Positions 45,263-54,278 of a stretch of 62,641 nt of DNA are shown piece by piece. Below the pieces are notes generated by a model, which was given only the letters and a program-made list of their open reading frames with translations, was not told where the DNA came from and did not search any database. The number at the start of each line of letters is the position of its first letter. Position 1 is the stretch's first letter. The position numbers and the translations under genes were made by a program. Origin of the DNA: Porphyromonadaceae bacterium UBA7048 (GTDB lineage Bacteria > Bacteroidota > Bacteroidia > Bacteroidales > Muribaculaceae); contig DLAL01000024.1 of NCBI GenBank assembly GCA_002493945.1, positions 10,741-73,381 of the forward strand. Reading direction: 5' to 3'.

Positions 45263-46840
45263 TCACTTTGACTGATTCTCGCGCCCGATGGCGGATTTCA
45301 CTTCGTCGTCGGTAGGCTGATAGCCGGCCGGCCACTTGGAGACTTCACCGGGTTTGCGGCCCTCTATCTGCCAGTCAAACGGATAGAAGTCTGTACTGGC
45401 ATCGCGCCATGATTTCTTACGCTTTGCATAGAGTATCAGAGGGAGGGCGATGAATATGGCTACACCCAGCACGAGGATGCCGACGTACATGACGGGGCTG
45501 CCTGTCTTGATCTGCGTGGGAGGCACGAAGCTGAGGACGCCGGCTACGACGGCACCCAGAATGCCGAGACCTGCCACGAACCACATGCCGAAGCGGCCGC
45601 CGGGCACGCGGAATCCGCGATACTTGTTAGGAGCTGTATGACGCAGACGGATGAATGAGACGTAGATAATGACAACCATAATCAGGTAGATGATAGTGGA
45701 CATCTGGCTCAGTATCTGATATGCCGATTCGACCGAAGGCAGGAGCACAAGCACGAGCGACAGTATGGTCACGATAGCTGCCTGAATGTAGAGAATGGTG
45801 GTCTGGACACCGTTCTTGTTGGTGTGCTGCAGCCCCTTGGGCAGATAGCCAGCGCGGCCTACGGCAAGCAGACCGGTCGAAGGACCTGCGATGACGGCGC
45901 TGACCTGACCGAGCACACCGAAGGTGATGAGCACAGCCATGACATTGCCGAGCCAGGGCGCTCCGATGGCGGCCCAGAGGTCGTCGTAAGCCACAAGCAG
46001 ACTCTGCAGGAGGTTGATCTTGCTTTCGGGGATGACCACACCGATGGCAAGCGTTCCGGCCACGAAGATGACCAGGATGATGAGAACGGCCACAAGCACA
46101 GACTTCGGGAAGTCGCGCGCAGGATTCTTCATGCCCGGTACATGGACGGCCTGAATCTCCATGCCGGCGTAGAACAGAAATATACTTGCGGCGAGAACTA
46201 TGGTGCCGAAGTGCTCGAAGTCAGGCCAGAACGGTTTGTCAAGAGGCAGGTTGATCGGTTTGCCCATGATGACATAGACCACGCCCATGACTATGAGCAC
46301 TGCCGCAGGAATGATGGTGCCGCAGAGACCGCCGGCCGTACTGAGCATATTGGCATACTTCATGCCGCGGAAGTTGTTGAAGGTACACAGCCAGTAGACG
46401 CCCAGAACAATCAGAAGCGTGTATATGCGGTTGCCGGCCAGACGGGCGTCAAAAGCCTCGGGCCAGAACACATAAGCCAGCGACACAGCCCCGAACATAA
46501 GCACGGCCGGGAACCAGATGACCACCATCTGCCAGTCGAGATACATGCTCAGCCAGCCCGTACGTGTGCCGAAAGCCTCGGAGACCCAGCGGAATACACC
46601 GCCCGACTTAGTATACGTCGAGGCCAGCTCGGCGCAGACGAGGGCGTATGGTACGAGAAAGACAAGTGCCGCGAAGACATAGTAGAATATCGAAGTCAGA
46701 CCGAATTCGGCCTGAGAAGCAAGACCACGCATACTCACGATGGTCGTCACAATCATAATGGCCATCGCCATCATGGTGAGCTGCTTGCCGCCGGACGCAT
46801 GAGTCTGGGGAGTGCTTTCTTTTGATGTATTATCAGCCAT
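45263..46840 (-). CDS. APC-family amino acid antiporter, GadC-like
   Basis: 525 residues from the ATG at 46840 (a TTG three codons upstream is also possible). About twelve transmembrane helices. The N-terminal 'IMIVTTIVSMRGLASQAEFGL' and the 'FLFYAGMEIQAVHVPGMKNPARDFPKS' segment resemble glutamate:GABA antiporters (GadC). Its neighbour is not glutamate decarboxylase but a PSD-like decarboxylase (46952-48109), so the exchanged pair is probably another amino acid and its amine (inference). A hairpin-rich 111-base gap separates the two. Confidence 0.9.
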   Translation of the reverse strand: MADNTSKESTPQTHASGGKQLTMMAMAIMIVTTIVSMRGLASQAEFGLTSIFYYVFAALVFLVPYALVCAELASTYTKSGGVFRWVSEAFGTRTGWLSMYLDWQMVVIWFPAVLMFGAVSLAYVFWPEAFDARLAGNRIYTLLIVLGVYWLCTFNNFRGMKYANMLSTAGGLCGTIIPAAVLIVMGVVYVIMGKPINLPLDKPFWPDFEHFGTIVLAASIFLFYAGMEIQAVHVPGMKNPARDFPKSVLVAVLIILVIFVAGTLAIGVVIPESKINLLQSLLVAYDDLWAAIGAPWLGNVMAVLITFGVLGQVSAVIAGPSTGLLAVGRAGYLPKGLQHTNKNGVQTTILYIQAAIVTILSLVLVLLPSVESAYQILSQMSTIIYLIMVVIIYVSFIRLRHTAPNKYRGFRVPGGRFGMWFVAGLGILGAVVAGVLSFVPPTQIKTGSPVMYVGILVLGVAIFIALPLILYAKRKKSWRDASTDFYPFDWQIEGRKPGEVSKWPAGYQPTDDEVKSAIGRENQSK

Positions 46841-46876
46841 AGAAATCAAATATTCTTATAGATGAAACGTAAGGAG

Positions 46877-46904
46877 GCCGATACCGGACAAGTCCGGCAC
46901 CGGC
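46877..46904 (-). other. Intercistronic hairpin between decarboxylase and antiporter genes
   Basis: GCCG/CGGC outer and CCGGAC/GTCCGG inner stems (46877-46904) form a stacked hairpin with a 3+3 internal loop. An overlapping ACCGG/CCGGT alternative exists (46899-46910). There is no T-run, so a terminator is unlikely; mRNA processing or partial attenuation is possible. Confidence 0.45.
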
Positions 46905-46951
46905 CCCGGTAAACTATATCTCAGACCGTCGGCATGCGGCGGATCAGCGGA

Positions 46952-48109
46952 TTATCTTGCGGGATAAATGACAGGGTACGCCTCAGCAAGTTTCGTGCCG
47001 TATTTGTAGTGTACACCGGGATGAGCTGTGAAGCATACGTTGCTGGCTGCCACGAATACCATGACGATATCCGAACCGCCGAACTGGAAGTAGCTGATTT
47101 CTTCACCCTTGCGGAGCACGCTTCCTTCCTCGGCAGTCATGACGACAGACGACACCTGACCCATACCCATAGGCAGGACTGCCACAAGACCGATAGGACT
47201 GTCGATGACAATCAGACCGCGGTTCTGCATGAATTCGTAGCCAGGGGTATCAGGAGCTCCGAACTGGCCCACACGTCTGCCGTCGAGTTTGTTACGTCCG
47301 GTAGCGGGATCAGGCACGGCGGTAACTTCGAGGTATACGGTGCCCATGATGTCGCGCGATTCGAGAACACGGCCACCCACAGGTGCATGCTGACGGTGAT
47401 AGTCGGCCGGGCCCAGGAACGAGTGCATCCATTTGCCGCCTGCGAAACGGTCTTTATAGGGGCTGCCTTCGAGAAGTTCGGATACCTTCCAGTGGATACC
47501 CTTGATCTCGATGGTATCGTCGCCGCGGACCTCCCATTCGCCGTCGAACGTTGCGTCGGCAGGCGAAGTGATGATACGGCTGTCCTCAATAGCGGCCACA
47601 GGACGGCGTCCCGGTTTGCAGTGGCGTGCGAAGAACTGGTTGTATGACTTCCATCCGCCACGCGGCTCCTGATATTCGGCCATGTTGAATTCGGGAGAGT
47701 CATAGAACGACTTGACCGATTCGGGAGTGATGGAAGCAGGCGAATCGAGGAACTTGCCGAGTTCCTGTACGTATTCCTTCATCCATGCCGACAGAGGAGT
47801 GAGGGGAAGAGAGTTATCGTGAGGCACTACAGCACTCTGGAGTTCCTTGACAGGAGACTGGTCGAGAATGAAGTAGAACTTGCAGATGTGGTTGAACATC
47901 GCGCGGCCGAACTGATTCTCCACCGGAATCCATGTAAGATTGGCGTCAAGCCAATTGTAGTAGTCATCCAGAGTGTTGATGTCGTCCATTTCCTGAACGT
48001 CATACGATTTTGCTTTTACCAAAGCCTGCTGGAATTTATCCTGCCAGCCTTTTTCTGCGATCATGTCGAGAAGTTTCTGCACGACCGGCTGATGAGTTGT
48101 AGTAGCCAT
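46952..48109 (-). CDS. Phosphatidylserine decarboxylase-superfamily enzyme, probably an amino acid decarboxylase
   Basis: 385 residues. The N-terminal ~140 residues resemble the extra domain found on PSD-like decarboxylases such as fungal PsiD. The catalytic domain ends with 'FGGSDIVMV', where Ser346 would become the pyruvoyl group after self-cleavage, leaving a 40-residue alpha chain, the family norm. There are no transmembrane helices, unlike lipid PSDs. With a GadC-like antiporter immediately downstream, amino-acid decarboxylation with export of the amine is the best guess; phosphatidylserine decarboxylation is the alternative. A 12-bp palindrome lies 40 bases before the ATG. Confidence 0.85.
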   Translation of the reverse strand: MATTTHQPVVQKLLDMIAEKGWQDKFQQALVKAKSYDVQEMDDINTLDDYYNWLDANLTWIPVENQFGRAMFNHICKFYFILDQSPVKELQSAVVPHDNSLPLTPLSAWMKEYVQELGKFLDSPASITPESVKSFYDSPEFNMAEYQEPRGGWKSYNQFFARHCKPGRRPVAAIEDSRIITSPADATFDGEWEVRGDDTIEIKGIHWKVSELLEGSPYKDRFAGGKWMHSFLGPADYHRQHAPVGGRVLESRDIMGTVYLEVTAVPDPATGRNKLDGRRVGQFGAPDTPGYEFMQNRGLIVIDSPIGLVAVLPMGMGQVSSVVMTAEEGSVLRKGEEISYFQFGGSDIVMVFVAASNVCFTAHPGVHYKYGTKLAEAYPVIYPAR

Positions 48110-48149
48110 ATATTATAATTTTTGGGAGTTTTATTGTTGTTGCTTAGAT

Positions 48150-48161
48150 TCAGACGTCTGA
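48150..48161. promoter_or_regulatory. 12-bp perfect palindrome upstream of the decarboxylase gene
   Basis: TCAGACGTCTGA at 48150-48161 is a perfect 12-base palindrome 40 bases before the decarboxylase ATG. It could be a dimeric repressor or activator site. No promoter consensus was found nearby. Confidence 0.35.
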
Positions 48162-48230
48162 CATGAAAACATTCGCTGATGATTTAAGTTTAATATTTCG
48201 CTATCATTAACATTCATTAATTCAATATAT

Positions 48231-48276
48231 AAAAATCGGGGCATCTCTTCGGATTTTCAGTCCGAAGAGATGCCCC
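48231..48276 (-). terminator. Strong intrinsic terminator of the Spy-like gene
   Basis: Bases 48238-48253 and 48261-48276 form a perfect 16-bp stem with a 7-base loop. On the minus strand it is followed by GATTTTTA, a T-run. It ends the gene at 48302-48856 and lies 120 bases before the decarboxylase start. Confidence 0.9.
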
Positions 48277-48301
48277 GGCTATGGGAACGATGGAGAATGT
48301 C

Positions 48302-48856
48302 TTATTTCTGCTCGGCCTTTACCTGAGCGTTGCGGTCGAGCTTCTTGCCGTTACGGTTGTGTCCGCGGAGGTCCTTGGGAGCCTTGGAGCGGAGGTCAGC
48401 CTTACGTCCGTCGATACGCATGTTCTTGGCATTACGGGGCAAGGGAGTATTGAGATAGTAGTTCTCGAGGAACTCTACGTACTTCTTGTCACCGATTATC
48501 GACTTTACGTCGGCAAGATACTTGCGGCGCGCTTCCTGACGGGCCTTGCGGATGTCGTCGCCGGCCTTGGCCTTGTCTGCCTTGGCTTTTTCTGCCGCAG
48601 CCTTGCGGTCTGCGGCAAACTTGGTGTCGAGGTCCTTGAGCTGCTGCTTCTGTGCGTCGGTGAGGTCAAGACCTTCGAATATGCAGGGCTTCCGGGCGCG
48701 CTGTCCGCAGGCTTTCTTTGCCACGGTGCACTCGGAGGTCGCACAGTTGGTGCCTGAGCAGGCGGTGCTGTTGTCACAGGTGGTCTGAGCGGATGCCGAG
48801 AAACCGGCGAGGGCGAGTACGAGAGCGGCAAAGCCGAAGATTGTCTTTTTCATCAT
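48302..48856 (-). CDS. Spy/CpxP-like (LTxxQ) periplasmic protein
   Basis: 184 residues; start could be the first or second Met. A signal peptide ends at 'SASAQ' (about residue 24). A cysteine-rich stretch with six Cys between about 27 and 58 follows, then 'LDLTDAQKQQLKDL', the LTxxQ-type helix motif, and a long, highly charged helical region. Family members act as periplasmic chaperones or stress sensors. The cysteine cluster is not typical of Spy and may form disulphides or bind metal. It has its own terminator. Confidence 0.8.
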   Translation of the reverse strand: MMKKTIFGFAALVLALAGFSASAQTTCDNSTACSGTNCATSECTVAKKACGQRARKPCIFEGLDLTDAQKQQLKDLDTKFAADRKAAAEKAKADKAKAGDDIRKARQEARRKYLADVKSIIGDKKYVEFLENYYLNTPLPRNAKNMRIDGRKADLRSKAPKDLRGHNRNGKKLDRNAQVKAEQK

Positions 48857-49008
48857 TGTATTCTGTTTTTAGTTTCGTTTTTCTTTCGTTTCGTTGATTC
48901 TTTGACACAAACGGAAGCGCAAAGTTTAAAACATGGCAAATGTTTAACAGAGCATTAACAAAAGGAGCGGTATATTGCAAAAAGAAATTAACGAAACCTA
49001 CGTCAATT

Positions 49009-49710
49009 TCACATTTTGCCCTCGTCGTGATAGGAGAAGTACTCGTTGCGGCCCACGATGATATGGTCCAGAACGCGCAGCTCCAGCAGCTGTGCGGCCT
49101 CGGTGATGCGCGTGGTCAGGCTGTCGTCCTGTGCGCTGGGCCGCAGATTGCCTGACGGATGATTGTGGAAGAGCATCAGGGCCGTACAGCCCGGACACGC
49201 CAGCGCCTGACGCATAATGACCTTGACATCGACCACCGTGGAGGTGACCCCTCCCCGGCTGGCGCAGAAAGCGCTGGCGGGCGTGAGGTTCTGTTTCAGA
49301 CAGACCACCCAGAATTCCTCATGGTCAAGATTGTAGAGATGGCGGTGGATATAGTCGAAGGCTTTCTGCGACGACGACAGCGGAGTCTCGGTGACGGCAT
49401 CGGCCGCCGCACGGATGCCCAGTTCTATGCCGGCGAGAAAACACAGCGCCTTGGCAGGACCGATGCCCTTGGTGCGGCTGATGAAGTCGGCCGGAGAGGT
49501 GGCGGCAATGCGGCTCAGGTGGCCGTCGTGGCTGTTGAGGATGTCCTGACACAGAGCCGTGACGCCTTTGCCCTTTATCCCCGTGCCGAGAACGAGGGCC
49601 AGCAGCTCGGCGTCGCTCAGCGACTTCAGGCCGAAGCGCAGAGCCTTCTCACGCGGACGCTGCTCGGGCGGCGTGTCGGCGATGAGCTGTGTCGAGTCAG
49701 AGCTTTTCAT
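49009..49710 (-). CDS. radC: RadC family JAB-domain protein
   Basis: 233 residues from the ATG at 49710; an upstream start at 49761 would overlap the glycosyltransferase gene by 65 bases and adds a non-conserved tail. The N-terminal helix-hairpin-helix region ('IKGIGPAKALCFLAGIELG') is followed by the JAB/MPN metalloprotease-like domain with the metal motif 'FHNHPSGNLRPSAQDD'. Despite its name, a DNA repair role is not established. Last gene of its operon, overlapping the previous one by 14 bases. Confidence 0.95.
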   Translation of the reverse strand: MKSSDSTQLIADTPPEQRPREKALRFGLKSLSDAELLALVLGTGIKGKGVTALCQDILNSHDGHLSRIAATSPADFISRTKGIGPAKALCFLAGIELGIRAAADAVTETPLSSSQKAFDYIHRHLYNLDHEEFWVVCLKQNLTPASAFCASRGGVTSTVVDVKVIMRQALACPGCTALMLFHNHPSGNLRPSAQDDSLTTRITEAAQLLELRVLDHIIVGRNEYFSYHDEGKM

Positions 49711-50710
49711 TCTTCCCTTGGCGGATGAATACTTCCTCGGAGATGTCGCGTCCGCGGCCAAGTATGATTTTCGTGGTATATGCCTTTATGAAGCCCAGCC
49801 CGTAGCCTCCGAGCTGGATGACGGCGGCCGGCACGGCCAGAGCGCCTATCTTCAGCGATTTTGTGGCGACAAGCGCGCCGATGAACACTGCAGCCAGATA
49901 GATGCCGAGCGGCAGGAGAAACCACGGCGACACGAAGATGCCCAGCAGGATGAGGGCAAGCGTGCCTATGACGAAGCAGGCCGGAAAGAGATGCACGAGT
50001 TTCAGCGAACCGGGATAAAGCAGTTTGAGCGTGACGCGCGACATGCCGAACACATACACCTGACGGAAGAATCGCCTGAAGTCGACGCGCCGCTTGTGCC
50101 ACACGTAGACCTGACGGAGAAGGACCGGCGAGAATCCGGCCTGACGGATGCGCGTGCTCATGTCGATGTCCTCGGAGAACATCTCCCGGAATCCGCCCAC
50201 AGCCTCGTAGACCCTGCGGCTGAATCCCATATTATATGTGCGCGGAACGAATTTCTCGAGCTGAATCTTGCCTCCGCGTATGCCGCCGGTGGTGAGGAAG
50301 GAGGTCATGGAGTAGTTGATGGCCTTCTGGACGTCAGAGAATGATTCGTGCGCGGCATCAGGACCGCCGAAGCAGTCGATGCGCGAGGCGCCGAGACATG
50401 ATTTCAGCGTGGCTATATAGTCGGGAGGGATGACGCAGTCCGAGTCGACGAATACGAAGAAATCGGCACGTGCGCGCTCAAGGCCGTAATTGCGCGCGAT
50501 GGAGCGTCCCTCGTTGGTCTTATAGTAATAAGAACACGTGAGTCCCTGCGAAACGGCTTTATCTACTACTTCCCGGCAGGGAACGGTGGAGCCGTCCTCG
50601 ACGATGACAAGCTCGAAGTCGGGGTCTGTCTGCGCCAGGAGGCTCTCGCAGAGGTCGGAGACTTCGGCGGGACGGTTGTAGACGGGAACTATGATTGAGA
50701 CGGCAGGCAT
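49697..50710 (-). CDS. Glycosyltransferase family 2 protein with C-terminal membrane helices
   Basis: 337 residues. The N-terminal GT-A domain shows 'VSIIVPVYNRPAEV', the metal-binding 'FVFVDSDCVIP' (DxD-type), and 'MFSEDIDMSTRIRQAGF' (the ED/acceptor loop). At least two hydrophobic segments near the C-terminus ('FPACFVIGTLALILLGIFV', 'LPLGIYLAAVFIGALVA') anchor it in the inner membrane. It probably adds sugars to a lipid-linked or envelope glycan; the substrate is unknown. Start overlaps the nspC stop by one base. Confidence 0.93.
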   Translation of the reverse strand: MPAVSIIVPVYNRPAEVSDLCESLLAQTDPDFELVIVEDGSTVPCREVVDKAVSQGLTCSYYYKTNEGRSIARNYGLERARADFFVFVDSDCVIPPDYIATLKSCLGASRIDCFGGPDAAHESFSDVQKAINYSMTSFLTTGGIRGGKIQLEKFVPRTYNMGFSRRVYEAVGGFREMFSEDIDMSTRIRQAGFSPVLLRQVYVWHKRRVDFRRFFRQVYVFGMSRVTLKLLYPGSLKLVHLFPACFVIGTLALILLGIFVSPWFLLPLGIYLAAVFIGALVATKSLKIGALAVPAAVIQLGGYGLGFIKAYTTKIILGRGRDISEEVFIRQGKNEKL

Positions 50711-51849
50711 CAGCTCATACGGTTTTTATAGTCCTCGTAATCGAATCGGCGCAGATACTCGCAGGAGCCGTCGGAGTGACAGAATACGATGTCGGGGTGC
50801 TGGACGCCATTGAACATCGTGGTCTTCACCGTGGTGTAGTGGTTCATGTCGCGGAGCGTGATGCGGTCGCCTGCGCGGAGAGGGCTGGCGAACCAATATC
50901 CGGCCTTGAAGTCGCCGCTGAGGCATGAGTTGCCTCCGAGGCGCCACTCGGGCTGTCCGGGAGCCTCAGCCTCACCGACACTCTCGGCAACGGCCGGAGT
51001 ATAGGGCATCTCGAGGGTGTCGGGCATATGGCAGGCGAAGGACACGTCAAGTATGGCCGTGGGGATGCCGCGGTCCTCGACCACGTCGACCACGGAGCTG
51101 ACCAGGTCGCCTGTCTGCCAGGTGAATGCGCTGCCGGGTTCAAGAATGACTTCAAGTCCGGGATGGCGCTCGCGGAAGCCGCGGATGACTTCCACGAGAT
51201 GGTCGGTGTCGTAGCCCTGACGCGTCATCAGGTGGCCGCCGCCCATGTTCACCCACTTGAGGTGCGGCAGGAGATGGCCGAAGTCGCGCTCGAACGACTC
51301 GAGAACTTTGGCAAGGTCATGCGACGTGGACTCGCACAGAGCGTGGAAGTGCAGTCCCTCGACACCTTCTGGGAGTCCGTCGGCGAGGTCTTCCTTACCC
51401 ACGCCGAAACGCGAGCCGGGGAGGGCCGGGTTGTAGAGGTCGGTGTCGATGACCGAACACCGCGGATTGACTCTAAGCCCGACCGACACGCCTGCCGCAC
51501 GGGCTTTGTCGCCGAAGCGTGCGAGCTGCGACAGGGAGTTGAAGGTGATGTGCGTGCTCAGCTCGACGAATGTGTCGATGTTGGCGTCTGTATAGGCCGG
51601 AGTATAGCTGTGCACCTCGCCTCCGAGGCACTCTGCGCCGAGCCGCAATTCATTGACGGAGCTGGCCGTGCAGTCGCGGCAGTACTCGGCTATGACGGGG
51701 AATGTGCGCCAGAGAGCGTTGGCCTTGAAGGCCATGATGATTTTGGCTCCGCTGCGCCGAGCCACATCGGTGATGAGGCTGAGGTTGGCACGGAGGCGGT
51801 CTTCATATACGATGAAGAAGGGAGTGGGCAGTTGGTCGGGTGTCAGCAT
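50710..51849 (-). CDS. nspC: Carboxynorspermidine decarboxylase NspC
   Basis: 379 residues of the fold-III PLP decarboxylase family. 'KIIMAFKANALWRTF' carries the PLP lysine, 'HFHALCEST' is the conserved histidine block, 'NMGGGH' binds phosphate, and 'GNSCLSGD' supplies the catalytic cysteine from the partner chain. NspC makes norspermidine/spermidine from the carboxy form, so the carboxyspermidine route of polyamine synthesis is expected; the dehydrogenase partner is not in this window. 11 bases after uvrD. Confidence 0.95.
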   Translation of the reverse strand: MLTPDQLPTPFFIVYEDRLRANLSLITDVARRSGAKIIMAFKANALWRTFPVIAEYCRDCTASSVNELRLGAECLGGEVHSYTPAYTDANIDTFVELSTHITFNSLSQLARFGDKARAAGVSVGLRVNPRCSVIDTDLYNPALPGSRFGVGKEDLADGLPEGVEGLHFHALCESTSHDLAKVLESFERDFGHLLPHLKWVNMGGGHLMTRQGYDTDHLVEVIRGFRERHPGLEVILEPGSAFTWQTGDLVSSVVDVVEDRGIPTAILDVSFACHMPDTLEMPYTPAVAESVGEAEAPGQPEWRLGGNSCLSGDFKAGYWFASPLRAGDRITLRDMNHYTTVKTTMFNGVQHPDIVFCHSDGSCEYLRRFDYEDYKNRMS

Positions 51850-51860
51850 ATGCGGCTTGC

Positions 51861-54278
51861 TTAGGAAAGTATCTTGAACCTTGCGAATTTGAGAAGGAGT
51901 GTGCGGCGTGTGCCGTCGGAAGAGAATTCGACGACTATGCGGTCGTCGGCACGCGATGTGTCGATGTCGCGGATGACGCCGAGACCGAATGTCGGATGGG
52001 CTATGCGCATGCCGCCGTTAAGCTCTGCGGCTTTGTGGACGGCGTAGTCGCCCGAGGCAGGAGCGGCGGCGCGGGGGGGAGCCGGCTGCTGAGGTGTCGG
52101 GCGCTGCGCTGTGGGTTGCAAACCCACAGCGACTCGGGAAGGCTGTGCTTCAGCGCGCTGTGCTCCGGGTTGCGGTGCCGGGCGCTCCGGTGTGGGTTGC
52201 AAACCCACAGCGACTCGGGAGATTCCTGCTCCTGTGCGGGAATCAGTGTAAGGACCGTCGTCGCGGCGGAAACGCGGAGCCGCCTGCCGCGGCGGGATGC
52301 CGAGGTCGGCGCCCTGGACAGGACGGAGGAACTTGCGCTCTATGTCGTGGAGGAAGCGCGAGGGCATGGACTGGACGTACTTGCCGTTCAGCATGCGCTG
52401 ACGGGTGTAGGTGACCATGCAGTAGTTCTTGGCACGCGTGATGGCCACGTACATGAGGCGGCGTTCCTCCTCGATAGCGGAGATATTGTGTGAGCTCCTG
52501 GACGACGGGATAATGTCGTCCTCCACTCCGACTACGAAGACTATGCCGAATTCGAGGCCCTTGGCGGCGTGTATGGTCATGAGGGTCACGCAGTCGCCGT
52601 CGTCCGAGCCCACGTCCTGGTCGGTCAGCAGCGACACGCCGGCGAGGAAGTCGGACATGCCGGTGCTGCTGTCGGTCTCCTGAGCCGTGCTGACGAAGTT
52701 GTCGACAGCCGTGACGAGTTCGAGCATATTCTCGTATTTGGATACATTCTCGGGCGTCTTGTCGGATTCATACTCGCGCATCAGCCCCGTCTCTTCGATA
52801 ATCCTGCGTGCGACCTCGGAGGCCGGCTTGCCCTTGCGGACGTCTTCGTTGAAGCCGCGGATGAGCTCGGCGAAAGCCAGCAGCTTCTTGGCAGTGCCCT
52901 GATTGACCGACAGCCCGTATGCGCCGGGGTCGAGGGCGACGGCATACATGCTCGCCTTCGACGCTATGGCGGCGGCCAGGAGCTTCTTGACCGTGGTGTC
53001 GCCGATGCCGCGCTTGGGAGTGTTGACCGCGCGGCGGAAGGCCTCGTCGTCGTCGGGATTGACCGCCAGACGGAAGTAGGCCACAGAGTCCTTGATCTCG
53101 CGCCGTGCGTAGAAGGCCAGACCGCCGTAGATGCGGTACGGGATATTGCGTCCGCGCAGTGCTTCCTCGAGAGGACGGCTCTGTGCATTGGTCCGGTAGA
53201 GGATGGCCACATCGTTGTAGCGCAGGCCGAGCTTCATGCGGACGCGGTTGAGCCTGTCGGCCACCGAATAAGCCTCCTCGATGTCATTGAAGCAGCACAT
53301 GACCTCGATGCGGTCGCCTTCGGAGCGGTTGGAGAACACCTCCTTGCGTATCTGCTCCGTATTGGCGGCGATGAGGGTGTTGGCCGCGCCGATGATGTTG
53401 CGGGTTGAGCGGTAATTCTCCTCGAGCTTGAATGTGGCCAGACCGGCGAAGGTCTTTCGCATGTCGAGGATATTGCGGATATTGGCGCCGCGGAATGAGT
53501 AGATGCTCTGAGCGTCGTCGCCGACCACGCACAGGGCCGGCTGGCGGCCGCACAGCTGCAGCATGATCTGATGCTGGGCGAAGTTCGTGTCCTGATACTC
53601 GTCCACGAGGATATATGAGAAATAATCCTGATAGAAGGCGCGGATGTCGGCATTGTCGGCCAGCAGGCTGTAGGTGTTGCACAGGAGGTCGTCGAAATCC
53701 ATGACGCCGGCTATGCGGCAGCGGTCGACGTAGATGGCGTAAATCTCGGCCGTGCGTCCGCGCCGGGCGCTCTCGTCGGCCTGCATGAGGTCGCGGTCGG
53801 CGGCATATGCCTCGGGAGTGAGGAGGTTGTTCTTGGCAAGCGATATGGCTGACAGGACGGCGCCGGGGGTATAGAGCTTGTCGTCAAGGTTGAGTTCCTT
53901 TATGATGCTCTTGATGAGCGACTTGGAGTCGGTCGTATCGTAGATGGTGAATGACGACGGATAGCCTATGCGGTCGGCATGTCGGCGCAGTATTCGCGAG
54001 AAGATGGAGTGGAAGGTGCCCATCCACAGCTGTGCGGCCACTTCGGTGCCGGCGAGAGCCTCGATGCGCTCGCGCATCTCGCGTGCGGCCTTGTTGGTGA
54101 AGGTCAGCGCGAGGATATGCCTGGCGTCGTAGCCGCAGTGCAGCAGGTGCACTATCTTATATGTAAGGACACGCGTCTTGCCGGACCCTGCTCCGGCGAT
54201 GACCAGTTCGGGGCCTCCGAGATACTCGACGGCGGCGCGCTGCGCGTCGTTGAGCTGACTGAGGTAGTCGGCGTTCAT
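51861..54278 (-). CDS. uvrD: UvrD/PcrA-type superfamily 1 DNA helicase with inserted repeats in its linker
   Basis: 805 residues from the ATG at 54278, which overlaps the DUF4250 stop; the frame continues upstream only in that gene. Helicase motifs in order: 'LNDAQRAAV' (Q-type), 'IAGAGSGKT' (Walker A), 'TFTNKAAREM', 'VDEYQDTN' (Walker B), 'GDDAQSIYSFRGA', 'LEENYRST', 'TIHAAKGLEF' and 'YVAITRAK'. The C-terminus has a PcrA-like module ('GMRIAHPTFGLGVI'). The linker between contains two copies of SRVAVGLQPT encoded by a 41-bp DNA repeat. Unwinds DNA in repair and replication. Confidence 0.96.
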   Translation of the reverse strand: MNADYLSQLNDAQRAAVEYLGGPELVIAGAGSGKTRVLTYKIVHLLHCGYDARHILALTFTNKAAREMRERIEALAGTEVAAQLWMGTFHSIFSRILRRHADRIGYPSSFTIYDTTDSKSLIKSIIKELNLDDKLYTPGAVLSAISLAKNNLLTPEAYAADRDLMQADESARRGRTAEIYAIYVDRCRIAGVMDFDDLLCNTYSLLADNADIRAFYQDYFSYILVDEYQDTNFAQHQIMLQLCGRQPALCVVGDDAQSIYSFRGANIRNILDMRKTFAGLATFKLEENYRSTRNIIGAANTLIAANTEQIRKEVFSNRSEGDRIEVMCCFNDIEEAYSVADRLNRVRMKLGLRYNDVAILYRTNAQSRPLEEALRGRNIPYRIYGGLAFYARREIKDSVAYFRLAVNPDDDEAFRRAVNTPKRGIGDTTVKKLLAAAIASKASMYAVALDPGAYGLSVNQGTAKKLLAFAELIRGFNEDVRKGKPASEVARRIIEETGLMREYESDKTPENVSKYENMLELVTAVDNFVSTAQETDSSTGMSDFLAGVSLLTDQDVGSDDGDCVTLMTIHAAKGLEFGIVFVVGVEDDIIPSSRSSHNISAIEEERRLMYVAITRAKNYCMVTYTRQRMLNGKYVQSMPSRFLHDIERKFLRPVQGADLGIPPRQAAPRFRRDDGPYTDSRTGAGISRVAVGLQPTPERPAPQPGAQRAEAQPSRVAVGLQPTAQRPTPQQPAPPRAAAPASGDYAVHKAAELNGGMRIAHPTFGLGVIRDIDTSRADDRIVVEFSSDGTRRTLLLKFARFKILS
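52099..52220 (-). repeat. Two 41-bp direct repeats with hairpin cores inside uvrD
   Basis: 52099-52139 and 52180-52220 match at 39 of 41 bases, and the last 30 bases are identical. The period is 81 bases, so the reading frame is kept. Each core is a hairpin GTGGGTT-gca-AACCCAC. Both encode SRVAVGLQPT on the minus strand. It may be a mobile palindromic repeat that entered a tolerant linker, then duplicated. Confidence 0.8.

Noticed and set aside
43909..46825. Long plus-strand frames opposite the MFS and APC transporter genes
   Set aside because: They read as charged, low-complexity sequence, while the minus strand gives clear twelve-helix transporters.
48857..49008. Promoter of the Spy-like gene
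   Set aside because: Only near matches (TTTG with a wrong spacer in the -7 box) were found, not good enough to report.
52099..52220. CRISPR-like array
   Set aside because: Only two copies, in frame within uvrD, no cas genes, and the 'spacer' is coding linker sequence.
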